DNA of 41,988 nt from Treponema sp. (lineage in GTDB: Bacteria; Spirochaetota; Spirochaetia; Treponematales; Breznakiellaceae): NCBI GenBank assembly GCA_009787835.1, contig WQSN01000022.1:1-41988 (forward strand), read 5' to 3'. Below, in pieces: positions 1 through 8,756 of this stretch (position 1 is the stretch's first letter; each line of letters starts with the position of its first letter). The notes beneath the pieces were generated by a model. It did no database searches and had not been told where the DNA came from. It saw nothing but the letters and a program-made list of their open reading frames with translations. The position numbers and the translations under genes were made by a program.

Positions 1-1055
1 GCGCAGGCGATATTATGCTGCATCAGATTTTCCGGTCTTAAGAAGAACCTGACATATTCCCACGCGGCTTCGGAAACTCTTGAAGATTGAGGTACGCACA
101 TACTCCAGCCGGTTTCAGCGGGGAAAGCTTTGATTGTGCTGTAAAACGGGAATTCGATAAAATCAAAATCGACGCCCAATGTTTTTCCGTACTCTTCTTC
201 AAGCAGGGCAATTACCCATGGCCCGCGAGGAACCATCATGGCGTTGTTTTGTCCAAGGAAGTGAGCGCCGTCAATTTCATCGCCCTGCGCGCCGGTCGCT
301 GAATCTGTATTTGTCAGGCGATCGACCACCACATAATCTACCAGTGTTTTTAGGGCGCGTTCCGCTTCCGGGGTTGTAAGTTTAAATTTGCCGTTAACCC
401 AATACTCTCCGCCCTGGGAAAGAATCATGGAAAGGAATGTAGTGGTAAGCGTATCATCGGTTGTAAAATCAAGACCGCGCATTGTAAAGATGTTTCCGTT
501 TCTTGCGGTTGTTCTGCGCGCTACATTTATAATTTCATCCCAGGTCTTTGGATACGGAATTCCAAGCCTTTCAAATTCAACTTTATTTACCAGCATTCCG
601 CCGTATTCATTGTTGAACTCAAGCGGTACGCCGAAATATCTTCCGTTTACATTAAAAGCGCCCATAACCGGATCATAACAATCATTCAGAAGGTCTGATA
701 TTAAATCAGCCGGTACCTGACTAAGCGCACCCGATTTTGAAAAATCAAGACCCCATCCGCCCCAAATCTCGTACAGATCAGCCCCTGCGCCCCGCGCCAT
801 TAATGAGGTTTGAATTTTCGCCTCAAAGTCATCATAGGGGAAGAAAGTCGCGACAACCTCGATCCTGTCCTGGGATGCGTTAAATTTCTGGATCATTTGC
901 CTGTGGGAGTTGTTCCATGCTTCATTTACATGGCCCCAAAATTCCACTCTGATTTTTTCACCGGCTGCCCTGCTAGTACCGCTTTCCTTATTACAGGTTG
1001 TAAACAGCGATAATACAATCGCAAGAACAACGAACATTACCAATGTTCTTTTCAT
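1..1055 (-). CDS. Extracellular sugar-binding lipoprotein of an ABC importer (family 1), C-terminus cut off by the window edge
   Basis: The minus-strand frame stays open from an ATG at 1055 to the window edge, giving about 351 residues. A GGAGGAAT ribosome binding site lies just upstream of the ATG. The N-terminus is a lipoprotein signal (Lys-Arg, hydrophobic stretch, then LFTTC with the lipidated Cys at about residue 21). The mature part begins IRVEFWGHVN and later has typical family-1 binding-protein patches such as VPLEFNNEYGG and PKTWDEI, and near the edge AWEYVRFFLRPEN. It should sit on the outer face of the inner membrane and deliver a sugar or oligosaccharide to a CUT1-type transporter. 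Its permeases are not adjacent in the window and may lie to the left. The substrate cannot be read from the sequence. It is divergent from the GatZ-like gene. Confidence 0.9.
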   Translation of the reverse strand, partial: MKRTLVMFVVLAIVLSLFTTCNKESGTSRAAGEKIRVEFWGHVNEAWNNSHRQMIQKFNASQDRIEVVATFFPYDDFEAKIQTSLMARGAGADLYEIWGGWGLDFSKSGALSQVPADLISDLLNDCYDPVMGAFNVNGRYFGVPLEFNNEYGGMLVNKVEFERLGIPYPKTWDEIINVARRTTARNGNIFTMRGLDFTTDDTLTTTFLSMILSQGGEYWVNGKFKLTTPEAERALKTLVDYVVVDRLTNTDSATGAQGDEIDGAHFLGQNNAMMVPRGPWVIALLEEEYGKTLGVDFDFIEFPFYSTIKAFPAETGWSMCVPQSSRVSEAAWEYVRFFLRPENLMQHNIAC

Positions 1056-1206
1056 ATTGGATTCCTCCTGATTAAATTGTTAATTTTCACGGACAATTAA
1101 CTATGTAAAATTATGAAGTTGGAGTTAAAATATGTCAACTGTTTAAATATGAAACTAAATAACACTTCATCTGAAACTTACTCTGATGAACAAAGCCTTC
1201 TAATCA

Positions 1207-1235
1207 TTGCCAATGAAATTGATATATCATATAAG
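1207..1235 (+). promoter_or_regulatory. Sigma-70-type promoter of the GatZ-like gene, predicting a leaderless mRNA
   Basis: TTGCCA at 1207-1212, a 17-nt spacer and TATAAG at 1230-1235. The ATG is at 1241, so transcription would start at or next to the start codon. No ribosome binding site is visible. This is inference from consensus matching. Confidence 0.5.
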
Positions 1236-1240
1236 TAATT

Positions 1241-2521
1241 ATGTCATCGGATATTTTAAAAAAAATTGTTGATAAAAACCGAAGCGGTCAGCAAACCGGT
1301 CTTTATTCGGTTTGCAGTGCGAATGAAATTGTGTTAAGGGCGGCAATACGCCATGCCGTTATGCGCAAGTATCCGCTTGTTATAGAAAGCACCTCAAATC
1401 AGGTAAACCAGGATGGCGGCTATACCGGAATGCGCCCGCATGAATTTGCAGCTCAGGCGCGAAAAATAGCCGCGGAAGAAAACATGGCTCAGGAAAACCT
1501 AATTCTGGGCGGCGATCATCTTGGACCTTTGATTTGGCAGAAAGAACCTGAAGAAACAGCCATGAAAAATGCCATGGAAATGGTTCGTTCCTATACTCTT
1601 GCGGGTTTCACCAAAATACATATTGATACCAGCATGAAACTGGCAGGCGATCCTCCGGGGCCGCTTGAAATAAACGTCTGCGCCCGGCGTGGAGCAGTTC
1701 TGGCGAAAGCTGTATACGAATGTTTCGCAGGTATGAGCGATCAAACACGGCGGCCTGCGCTTGTTATAGGCAGCGAAGTACCCATCCCAGGAGGCAGCCG
1801 GGAACATGAAGACAGCGTTACCCCCACAAAAGCCGAAGATTTCCTTGAGCAGGTCAGGATTTTTAAGGATGAATTTGGCAAAGCAGGCGTTAATTTTAAC
1901 GATGCAGCCGCCTTTGTGGTTCAGCCTGGCCTGGAATTCGGCGATGATTTTATCTGTCATTACGATTCACAAAAAGCAGCGGAATTGACTGAAGCCTTAA
2001 AGTCAACACCCGGCTTAGTTTTTGAAGGCCATTCCACAGATTACCAGATGCCTGAAAAACTTTCAGAAATGGTCAGGGACGGCGTTGCCATCCTTAAGGT
2101 AGGGCCGGCTCTGACATTTTCACTGCGGGAAGGGCTTTTTCTTCTGGAAGCCGCCGAAGAGATTCTTGTTCCCTCCTCCTTGCGATCAAAATTTAAAACA
2201 ACGCTTCTGGAAGAAATGGAAAAATCAAAACAGTATTGGGAAAAATATTATTCAGGCTCCAAAGTTGAAGTTGAGTATAAAAAATTTTACAGCTATTCAG
2301 ATCGCTGCCGATATTATTTTCCCTTAAATAATGTTCAAGACGCCATGCAAACTCTTTTCCGTAATTTACCGGAAGTCCCCGCAGCCCTTTTAAGCCAATT
2401 TTTCCCGCTGCAGTACTGTAAGTACATGGAAGGAAAACTGATAAATGACCCGATTTCCCTGATATGTGATCGTATTGGAGATATATGCAATGGCTACGCT
2501 GTTGCGTGCGGATTTAATTAA
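1241..2521 (+). CDS. gatZ: Tagatose-1,6-bisphosphate aldolase class II, non-catalytic subunit (GatZ/KbaZ family)
   Basis: The product has 426 residues, the same as E. coli KbaZ, with family blocks through its length: GLYSVCSANEIVLRAAIRHA near the start, STSNQVNQDGGYTGM, LGGDHLGP, and FEGHSTDYQ in the second half. In enterobacteria GatZ or KbaZ stabilises the catalytic GatY or KbaY aldolase that splits tagatose-1,6-bisphosphate in galactitol or amino-galactose breakdown. No GatY/KbaY partner is in the window, so it may act with a distant subunit or have another role. It sits between a binding lipoprotein and a permease-binding protein operon, which fits a galactose-type sugar locus. The ATG at 1241 has no ribosome binding site but follows a good promoter very closely. 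Confidence 0.88.
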   Translation: MSSDILKKIVDKNRSGQQTGLYSVCSANEIVLRAAIRHAVMRKYPLVIESTSNQVNQDGGYTGMRPHEFAAQARKIAAEENMAQENLILGGDHLGPLIWQKEPEETAMKNAMEMVRSYTLAGFTKIHIDTSMKLAGDPPGPLEINVCARRGAVLAKAVYECFAGMSDQTRRPALVIGSEVPIPGGSREHEDSVTPTKAEDFLEQVRIFKDEFGKAGVNFNDAAAFVVQPGLEFGDDFICHYDSQKAAELTEALKSTPGLVFEGHSTDYQMPEKLSEMVRDGVAILKVGPALTFSLREGLFLLEAAEEILVPSSLRSKFKTTLLEEMEKSKQYWEKYYSGSKVEVEYKKFYSYSDRCRYYFPLNNVQDAMQTLFRNLPEVPAALLSQFFPLQYCKYMEGKLINDPISLICDRIGDICNGYAVACGFN

Positions 2522-2530
2522 TTTTAATTG

Positions 2531-2568
2531 AGGTTGTGACAAAACTAACCGAGTTTTTGAAACAACCT
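2531..2568. repeat. Small hairpin repeat, family 2, copy 1
   Basis: AGGTTGT (2531-2537) pairs with ACAACCT (2562-2568), and inside it AAAACT (2541-2546) pairs with AGTTTT (2552-2557) around AACCG. It lies just after the GatZ-like stop codon and may act as a terminator or 3'-end element. Closely similar sequence recurs at 31198-31236, and more weakly at 41530-41570. Confidence 0.6.
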
Positions 2569-2604
2569 AAATTATGTCATTTATAAAACATTCTATTTAC
2601 TTTA

Positions 2605-2633
2605 TTTACAAATCAGCTTATCAATGTTAGAAT
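2605..2633 (+). promoter_or_regulatory. Sigma-70-type promoter of the permease operon, predicting a leaderless first gene
   Basis: TTTACA at 2605-2610, a 17-nt spacer, TAGAAT at 2628-2633, then seven bases to the ATG at 2641. No ribosome binding site lies between. Confidence 0.5.
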
Positions 2634-2640
2634 TCTCATT

Positions 2641-3567
2641 ATGCAGGTAAAAGCGCAGTTTAGAGAACTGGGAAGAAAGATCATTGTACAGCGCTACCTG
2701 CTGCTGCTGTCAATTCCGTTTATTGTTTGGCTGTTTATTTTCAGGTACATCCCCTTAATCGGATGGATAATGGCGTTTCAGGATTATAAACCGCAGCTGG
2801 GGTGGTTCGGCTCTCCCTGGGTAGGTTTCAAGCATTTTACAGATTTTTTCAGGCACAATCTTTTTTCAAGCGTCATGCAGAACACGCTTGGCATGAGCGT
2901 CATGATGCTTGTTTTGGGCACTTTCATGGCAATTACCTTTGCCGTTCTTTTAAATGAGCTTCGTTTTCTGCCGTTCAAGCGTTTCACGCAAACAGTTTCA
3001 TATTTGCCGCATTTTGTTTCCTGGGTAGTTGTCGCCAACATTGTTACGCAGATGATGGCCATAACCGGCCCTGTAAATGATCTGCTCCTTGCGCTGGGCA
3101 TTGTAAAGGAACCTACCAATGTAATGATAAAGCCGGAATATTTCTGGTGGATTGTTGTGTTAGCTGATATATGGAAAGAGATGGGCTGGAACGCGATTAT
3201 TTATCTGGCCGCCATGGCGGGAATTGATTCCCAGGTGTATGAAGCGGCGGAAATTGACGGAGTTAACCGTTTTCAGAAAATATGGTATGTTACACTGCCC
3301 GGAATACAGGGCACAATCATAATTCTTTTAATTCTTAGCATCGGTAACATTATCAACATCGGTTTTGAAAGACAGTTCATGCTGCAGAACGCGGTTACTT
3401 TTCCAAAATCCCTTACGCTGGATTTTTTCGCGTTCAGATACGGTTTATCACAGTACAGATATTCGTTCGGCACAGCCATCGGCATATTTAAATCCGTGAT
3501 TAGCATTATAATGCTTTTCCTGGCCAACTATTTGGCCAAAAGATCCGGCACAGGAAGATTATTTTAA
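2641..3567 (+). CDS. Carbohydrate ABC transporter permease, LplB/UgpA type (CUT1 family)
   Basis: The 308-residue membrane protein has about six hydrophobic segments, the first at roughly residues 20-40. The N-terminal block YIPLIGWIMAFQDYKP and the loop EAAEIDGVN...LPG, which is the EAA motif that docks on the ATPase subunit, are typical of LplB/YtcP-like permeases. It should form the channel with the next gene and import the sugar captured by the lipoprotein at 4514. No ATPase is present in this operon. CUT1 systems of this type commonly share one MsmK-like ATPase encoded elsewhere, which is the likely case here. The start has no ribosome binding site and follows a promoter directly. Ten bases separate it from the second permease. 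Confidence 0.93.
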   Translation: MQVKAQFRELGRKIIVQRYLLLLSIPFIVWLFIFRYIPLIGWIMAFQDYKPQLGWFGSPWVGFKHFTDFFRHNLFSSVMQNTLGMSVMMLVLGTFMAITFAVLLNELRFLPFKRFTQTVSYLPHFVSWVVVANIVTQMMAITGPVNDLLLALGIVKEPTNVMIKPEYFWWIVVLADIWKEMGWNAIIYLAAMAGIDSQVYEAAEIDGVNRFQKIWYVTLPGIQGTIIILLILSIGNIINIGFERQFMLQNAVTFPKSLTLDFFAFRYGLSQYRYSFGTAIGIFKSVISIIMLFLANYLAKRSGTGRLF

Positions 3568-3577
3568 AGGAGAAATT

Positions 3578-4465
3578 GTGGCGTCCATTTATAAAAAAAA
3601 TTATATTGATGTCATTATTCTGGTCTTTATGATAATAGTGATTATAATAACGCTTTATCCTTTTTTAAATGTAGCTGCCAAATCATTAAACGATCCGATA
3701 GATACTGTAAAAGGCGGCGTTCATATCTGGCCGCGCGTTCCCACATTGCAGAATTATATCGGTCTTTTTGAGGCGGGAAGCAATTTACCGGTTGCTTTCC
3801 GCAATTCCGTATTGCGCACTGTAATAGGCGCGGCAAGCGGCGTGCTTTGCTGCGCCATGTTCGCGTTTGTGCTTAGCCGCAGGGATTTTATTTTCAGAAA
3901 GAGTTTTACAATCTTCCTTGTTATTACCATGTATGTATCAGGCGGTTTAATTCCTGATTTTCTGCTTATCAGAAGTCTTGGCCTTATCAATACTTTCTGG
4001 GTTTATCTGCTTCCCGGCCTGATTAACGCTTTTAATGTTATTGTGATCCGCGCGTTTATGGATACGCTTCCCCTGTCATTGCAGGAGTCCGCGAAAATTG
4101 ACGGAGCGAATGATGTCACAATTTTTTTCGCAGTGATCCTTCCGCTCTGTAAACCTGTTCTGGCGACGATTGCTTTATTTATCGCGGTTGGTCAGTGGAA
4201 CAGCTGGTTTGACACTTATATATACGCGCGCGGCAATACTCAGCTTTCCACCCTTCAGTATGAACTGATGAAGGTTCTGGACAGCGCTCAGTCGGTCGGA
4301 AACGCAGCGGATATTTACTCGCAGAATTTGCGCACGGCAAGACGGAGTCCTGAGGCCATAAAAATGGCAATTACCGTTATCGCGACAGTTCCAATTTTGC
4401 TGGTATATCCGTTTTTACAGAAGTATTTCGTTTCAGGCATTACGCTTGGAGCGGTAAAAGAGTAA
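3578..4465 (+). CDS. Carbohydrate ABC transporter permease, YtcP/UgpE type (CUT1 family)
   Basis: The 295-residue product has about six membrane segments and the second-permease signatures: TLYPFLNVAAKSLN near the N-terminus, the EAA-like loop QESAKIDGAND, and the C-terminal ending YFVSGITLGAVKE. It starts at GTG (3578) with a strong AAAGGAGA ribosome binding site, which decides the start. It pairs with the preceding permease to form the transmembrane pore. The operon continues 48 bases later with the binding lipoprotein. Confidence 0.93.
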   Translation: MASIYKKNYIDVIILVFMIIVIIITLYPFLNVAAKSLNDPIDTVKGGVHIWPRVPTLQNYIGLFEAGSNLPVAFRNSVLRTVIGAASGVLCCAMFAFVLSRRDFIFRKSFTIFLVITMYVSGGLIPDFLLIRSLGLINTFWVYLLPGLINAFNVIVIRAFMDTLPLSLQESAKIDGANDVTIFFAVILPLCKPVLATIALFIAVGQWNSWFDTYIYARGNTQLSTLQYELMKVLDSAQSVGNAADIYSQNLRTARRSPEAIKMAITVIATVPILLVYPFLQKYFVSGITLGAVKE

Positions 4466-4513
4466 TTAACTTTTAATTTATTAAAAGTTAAAATAAATTT
4501 AAGGAGATGAAAA

Positions 4514-6172
4514 ATGAAAAAACTTGCTGTGTTTTGGGCGGTTATGGCAATTGTCATTACATTGCTCATTGTAACAGGATGTAAAAAAGCAAGCGGCGCC
4601 GCCGCTTCAACCTCGGGCGGAAAAACCCCGATTACATTTACATTCTTTAACGCGGATGCGACAGAAGACCTGCCGTTTAACGATCCTGTAGCGAGGGAAA
4701 TCACCAGGCAAACCGGTGTAACCCTGAACATTGATCGCCCTGTAGGCGGCAATTATCAGGAAGTAGTGGGTCTCATGATTGCTTCAGGAGAACTTCCGGA
4801 TTTGATTTTCGCGAAAGGCGATCTCACCATGCTCATTGACGCAGGTATGGTAATTCCGCTGGATGATCTGATTGAAAGAAAGGGCAGCAACCTGAAAAAG
4901 TTATACGGTAATATGCTGGGCAGGTTGAAAAATACTACTGAGGATCCCCGGATTTACAATGTTGGAACCTATGCAGTGCATAATGGCATGTGGTCTACAG
5001 ACGGAATCATGCAGATTCAACACGCTGTTTTAAAGGAACTTGGCTATCCCAGAATGAAGACCCTGCAGGATTATGAGAACGCGATCAGAACTTATTTGCA
5101 GAGGAATCCAACCATAAATGGGCGCAGGACAATCGGTTTCTCCCTGTTGATTGACACATGGCAGTGGTATATCGACCTTTCCAATCCTTCATGTTTCCTT
5201 CTTGGATATCCTGATGACGGTCAATGGATCGTAGATCAGAATACATTGGAAGCCTATTACAAGTTCTTCCATCCACAGGCAAAAGAATATTACAAATGGC
5301 TGAACCGCATAAACGCGGAAGGGATTCTGGACCCTGAATCGTTCACACAGACAGAGGATGAATGGAGAGCAAAAATCGCGTCAGGCAGAGTCCTTGGCAT
5401 CGCGTATCCGCTCTGGGGTTATGAAGAATCCAGGCAGTCTCTTGTCGGCGACGGTATGCAGGAAAGAACATTCGCATATCTTCCCATAACGCTTAATGAG
5501 AATTATCAGGCCGCATCCCTTATGGATCCAGGATTCAGCGGAGGCTGGGGGGTAGCGATCACTACATCCTGCAAAGACCCGGAAAGAGCGTTTGAATTCC
5601 TTGACTGGATGGCGTCCGAAGAAGCGCAGGTACTTATTAACTGGGGAATTCAAGGCACCAATTACAATATTGTTAACGGAAAACGCGTAATGATTGAATC
5701 TGAAAGAAACGCTTCCGTATCAGATCCCAACTGGGGCAGAAGAACAGGCGTCGGCATTTATCAGCATCCATTCCCGATGTACGGCCGCGGCTTTATTGAT
5801 TCGACAAACAACTTTATAACCAGGGACAGCCCGGAAACCATCAGGGAAAGATATCTCGATGTTGAGGTGGAAACATTGGCGGCTTACGGAGCCGAAATGT
5901 GGACTGATCTTTTCCCGCCGACAGAATCACTTGGCGTTACGCGCCATGGCCAGGCCTGGCAGTACGCGCTGCCGCCAGAACTGAACTCGCTCATTTCCGA
6001 AGCGGATGACTATGTAAAGACCGCGTTATCCAACATGGTGCTTGGACGTCCTGCGGACTTTGACGGCGCGTGGGACAGAATGCTCACCCAACTGCGCCGC
6101 ATGGGCGTAGAAAACGCGCACTCGGCAATGACGCAGCTTGTCAGAGACAAGGTAAGGCTGTGGGGTAACTGA
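4514..6172 (+). CDS. Extracellular oligosaccharide-binding lipoprotein (LplA-like)
   Basis: The 552-residue product starts at an ATG with an AAGGAGATG ribosome binding site and has a lipoprotein signal peptide ending LIVTGC (Cys 23). The size and features such as NDPVAREITRQTGV and SGELPDLIFAKGD match the long LplA/YtcQ-type binding proteins that accompany LplB/YtcP permeases. The protein should be anchored outside the inner membrane and hand substrate to the two upstream permeases. The neighbouring cytoplasmic glycosidases suggest a branched plant oligosaccharide as substrate, but that is inference. The gene is convergent with the GH95 gene. Two hairpins follow its stop codon. Confidence 0.92.
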   Translation: MKKLAVFWAVMAIVITLLIVTGCKKASGAAASTSGGKTPITFTFFNADATEDLPFNDPVAREITRQTGVTLNIDRPVGGNYQEVVGLMIASGELPDLIFAKGDLTMLIDAGMVIPLDDLIERKGSNLKKLYGNMLGRLKNTTEDPRIYNVGTYAVHNGMWSTDGIMQIQHAVLKELGYPRMKTLQDYENAIRTYLQRNPTINGRRTIGFSLLIDTWQWYIDLSNPSCFLLGYPDDGQWIVDQNTLEAYYKFFHPQAKEYYKWLNRINAEGILDPESFTQTEDEWRAKIASGRVLGIAYPLWGYEESRQSLVGDGMQERTFAYLPITLNENYQAASLMDPGFSGGWGVAITTSCKDPERAFEFLDWMASEEAQVLINWGIQGTNYNIVNGKRVMIESERNASVSDPNWGRRTGVGIYQHPFPMYGRGFIDSTNNFITRDSPETIRERYLDVEVETLAAYGAEMWTDLFPPTESLGVTRHGQAWQYALPPELNSLISEADDYVKTALSNMVLGRPADFDGAWDRMLTQLRRMGVENAHSAMTQLVRDKVRLWGN

Positions 6173-6206
6173 TCCAATAAGAAATGCATGCCTAAAAAAT
6201 TTATTT

Positions 6207-6266
6207 GGGGGCCTGTCAGCGGCCAAAAGTAACGTGCATGCACGGCACTTTTGCCGCTGCCACCCC
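6207..6266. repeat. Large hairpin with a perfect palindrome in its loop
   Basis: AGCGGCCAAAAGT (about 6218-6230) pairs with ACTTTTGCCGCT (about 6247-6258) with one bulged base, and flanking G-rich and C-rich stretches extend the stem. The loop contains the perfect 12-bp palindrome CGTGCATGCACG at 6233-6244. It lies about 35 bases after the binding-protein stop and may end that transcript or protect its 3' end. Confidence 0.5.
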
Positions 6267-6330
6267 TCAAGTACATTATTAGGTATGAATTTCAAATTTC
6301 AACAAATCAAAAAAATTGTAAACTGAGGAT

Positions 6331-6370
6331 GTTCCAAATCTTTCGAACCGCAGGTTCGCGTTTTTGGAAT
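6331..6370. repeat. Interspersed palindromic repeat, family 1, copy A
   Basis: The outer stem is GTTCCAAA (6331-6338) with TTTGGAAT ending at 6370. The inner stem is CGAACC (6344-6349) with GGTTCG (6353-6358), with loop GCA. Clear copies are at 31029-31070 and 36428-36470. This copy sits between two convergent genes, four bases from the GH95 stop. Confidence 0.7.
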
Positions 6371-6374
6371 AGCT

Positions 6375-8750
6375 TCATATAATTTTTATATTTTCTTCAG
6401 GTTTCAGAAGTAACTTATGTTCATGATTAGGTTCCAGCAGTAAGATTGAAATTTCATTTTTGTTTTTATTTATGATTGTCAGTGATTTGATCTTTCCGTT
6501 TTGCCACACAAATTCCAGTTCCAGGTTACCTTTTGAGCGTACTCCTTTAATGCTGCCGCTTTGCCATTCGCGCGGAAGGGCGGGGAGAAGATCGATTATT
6601 ACATGGAAGGAGTTTTCATTGTATCGTATCCGGCTTTGAAGCAGCATTTGGGTGATGCCTGAAAGCGCGCCGAAATTTCCGTCTATCTGGAACGGAGGGC
6701 CGTTGTTAAATAGATTTGGAAGAGTATATTCACCCAGCAGGGTGCTGAGGCTTTTTCGCGCCGCTTCTCCGTTTTTAAGGCGGGCGTAAAAATTAATGAG
6801 CCATGCGAGGCTCCAGCCTGTGTGTGCGCCGTTAAATGACAGGCGTCGGTCTATTGTTTTTCGCGCGGCTTCAGCCAGTTGCGGGGTTTCATCTAACGTA
6901 ATACTGTCTCCGGGCCAGAGCGCCCACAGATGTGAAAAGTGACGGTGTCCCGGCTCAGCTTCTTCGTATTCTTCGTTCCATTCGCGGATTGTACCGTTAC
7001 TGTGAATGGCGGGAGATGGTATACGCTCCAGAACAGAAGCGAACTGTTTAGTGTCAGTATCCTGAATGTTTAAAATCTCCGCCGCGCGGACAGCGGACTG
7101 GAAAAGTTTGCGCAGAATTTGGTTGTCCATTTCGCAGCCCGCGCAAAGACTGACAGTTTCATTATTAATTATGAAACTGTTCTCAGGCGATGAAGAAGGA
7201 GAGACAATCAGGTAAGGTTCGCCGTTTTCATTTTTAATTTTACCTGGAACTAAAAAATCAACAAAAAAGACACAGGCTTCCCTTAATAAATAAAAATATT
7301 TATTAAGAAAATTTTTATCCTGCGTGTACTCATAATGTTCCCAGATGTGAATACAAAGCCATGCGGCGCCCAATGTCCAGTATGAAGCCGGTATCCAGTA
7401 ATCGCGCGGAGAAGCGTCCCCCCAAACATCCGTGTTGTGGTGAGCGGTAAAACCGCGGCAGCCGTACATGACTTCGGCTGTAACTTTCCCGTTAGGATAC
7501 ATCCGTTCTGTCAGGTCAAACAGGGGCTGTTCAGTTTCCAACAGATTGCACATGCCCGCAGGCCAGTAGTTCATCTGCGTATTAATATTGATGGTATAAT
7601 CACTGCCCCAGGGAGGATCAAAATACGGGTTCCATATACCCTGCAGGTTCGCAGGCAGGGACCGTCTGGCTCCGAAATTTTGATGATCCGGCGAAGGCTC
7701 TCCTTCGTATGAAGGAGAACTGCACGCCATTAGCAGATAACGGCAGAAATTAAAATAGCGCATAACATCTTCACCGTTATTTTTTATATCGAGCGTCATG
7801 CGGTTATACAAACCGGCGTGTTTGTCAATGTGCCGGGCCAGTAACTGTTCCCATATCCGCGTAACGCTCTCAGGACAAGGAATACCAAAGACGGTATTAT
7901 CTGCAACACCGGCGATACTTTTCATGCAGGCCTTAAAATAATCCGTCTCGCGAAAACCTGTGCGAATGTCAGCTAACAACAGGGCTTCATCCGCTTTCTC
8001 CACGGTAATAAAACCGCCGCAGCCCCGCCGCGTGCCGCCCTTTTGAATGACTTTTATCATGGCGCAAAAAGGAATGCCGCTGTCCCTTGTGATAAAAGCG
8101 CAATCTTCTGTATTTCCCCTGCGATCCAGAAAAACACCGCGATCAAGTGAAGCGCGAAAAGAAATTTTTCCTTGTTCAGGTTTCTGGTCAGCGTTGACTG
8201 CCGTGAAACGCAGCGCCAGCAAATCTTCAGAAACGGAGATAAAACATTCCCTTGTGAATAATGCGCCTTCATGTTCAAAAGAAATGGTGTGTAAAGCGCG
8301 CGATAAATCCAGTTCGCGGCGGTAATTTCGCACCCCTGTATCACAGCCAATCATGCCTGATGAAGAGACATCTTTAAATAGCGGGCCTGCTCTGGTTCCT
8401 GAAAACCGGTGACCAAACATTCCTTCAGGAGAAAAATCAATTAACAGTTCACCCGCACTCTGATAAACGCACTGAGTCGCCGGAATGCCGGAAAAAGTTT
8501 CAAGGCAGAGTTCTTCAGCTTCTGCGGCGCGGCCTTCGTCCAACAGCATTCTTACTTTGGGCAAAGCGCCGAGCGCACTGGGATTGTTACGATCCCTGTA
8601 CTGCCCCGACCAGATTGAATCCTCGTTTAACTGTATCTTCTCCCTGTAAGGCGATCCGAAGATCATTGCGCTTAACCTGCCGTTTCCAAGAGGCAAAGCT
8701 TCTTCCCATTTTTCGGCGGGTGAGTTAAAAAAAATTCTGTCAGATGTCAT
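6375..8750 (-). CDS. GH95 alpha-L-fucosidase (alternatively alpha-L-galactosidase), cytoplasmic
   Basis: The 791-residue protein has the GH95 N-terminal block (WEEALPLGNGRLSAMIFG, then QLNEDSIWSG) and the (alpha/alpha)6 catalytic part. Recognisable active-site regions are NINTQMNYWPA with Asn388 and Asn390, IREWNEEY with Glu590, and FQIDGNFG with Asp690. They match the places of the catalytic Asn, Glu and Asp of the Bifidobacterium AfcA enzyme. The family removes terminal alpha-1,2-fucose, for example from xyloglucan or host glycans, and some members act on alpha-L-galactose. No signal peptide is visible, so it should act on imported oligosaccharides. It starts six bases after the GH31 stop without a ribosome binding site, so translation is probably coupled. 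Confidence 0.9.
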   Translation of the reverse strand: MTSDRIFFNSPAEKWEEALPLGNGRLSAMIFGSPYREKIQLNEDSIWSGQYRDRNNPSALGALPKVRMLLDEGRAAEAEELCLETFSGIPATQCVYQSAGELLIDFSPEGMFGHRFSGTRAGPLFKDVSSSGMIGCDTGVRNYRRELDLSRALHTISFEHEGALFTRECFISVSEDLLALRFTAVNADQKPEQGKISFRASLDRGVFLDRRGNTEDCAFITRDSGIPFCAMIKVIQKGGTRRGCGGFITVEKADEALLLADIRTGFRETDYFKACMKSIAGVADNTVFGIPCPESVTRIWEQLLARHIDKHAGLYNRMTLDIKNNGEDVMRYFNFCRYLLMACSSPSYEGEPSPDHQNFGARRSLPANLQGIWNPYFDPPWGSDYTININTQMNYWPAGMCNLLETEQPLFDLTERMYPNGKVTAEVMYGCRGFTAHHNTDVWGDASPRDYWIPASYWTLGAAWLCIHIWEHYEYTQDKNFLNKYFYLLREACVFFVDFLVPGKIKNENGEPYLIVSPSSSPENSFIINNETVSLCAGCEMDNQILRKLFQSAVRAAEILNIQDTDTKQFASVLERIPSPAIHSNGTIREWNEEYEEAEPGHRHFSHLWALWPGDSITLDETPQLAEAARKTIDRRLSFNGAHTGWSLAWLINFYARLKNGEAARKSLSTLLGEYTLPNLFNNGPPFQIDGNFGALSGITQMLLQSRIRYNENSFHVIIDLLPALPREWQSGSIKGVRSKGNLELEFVWQNGKIKSLTIINKNKNEISILLLEPNHEHKLLLKPEENIKII

Positions 8751-8756
8751 GATAAT

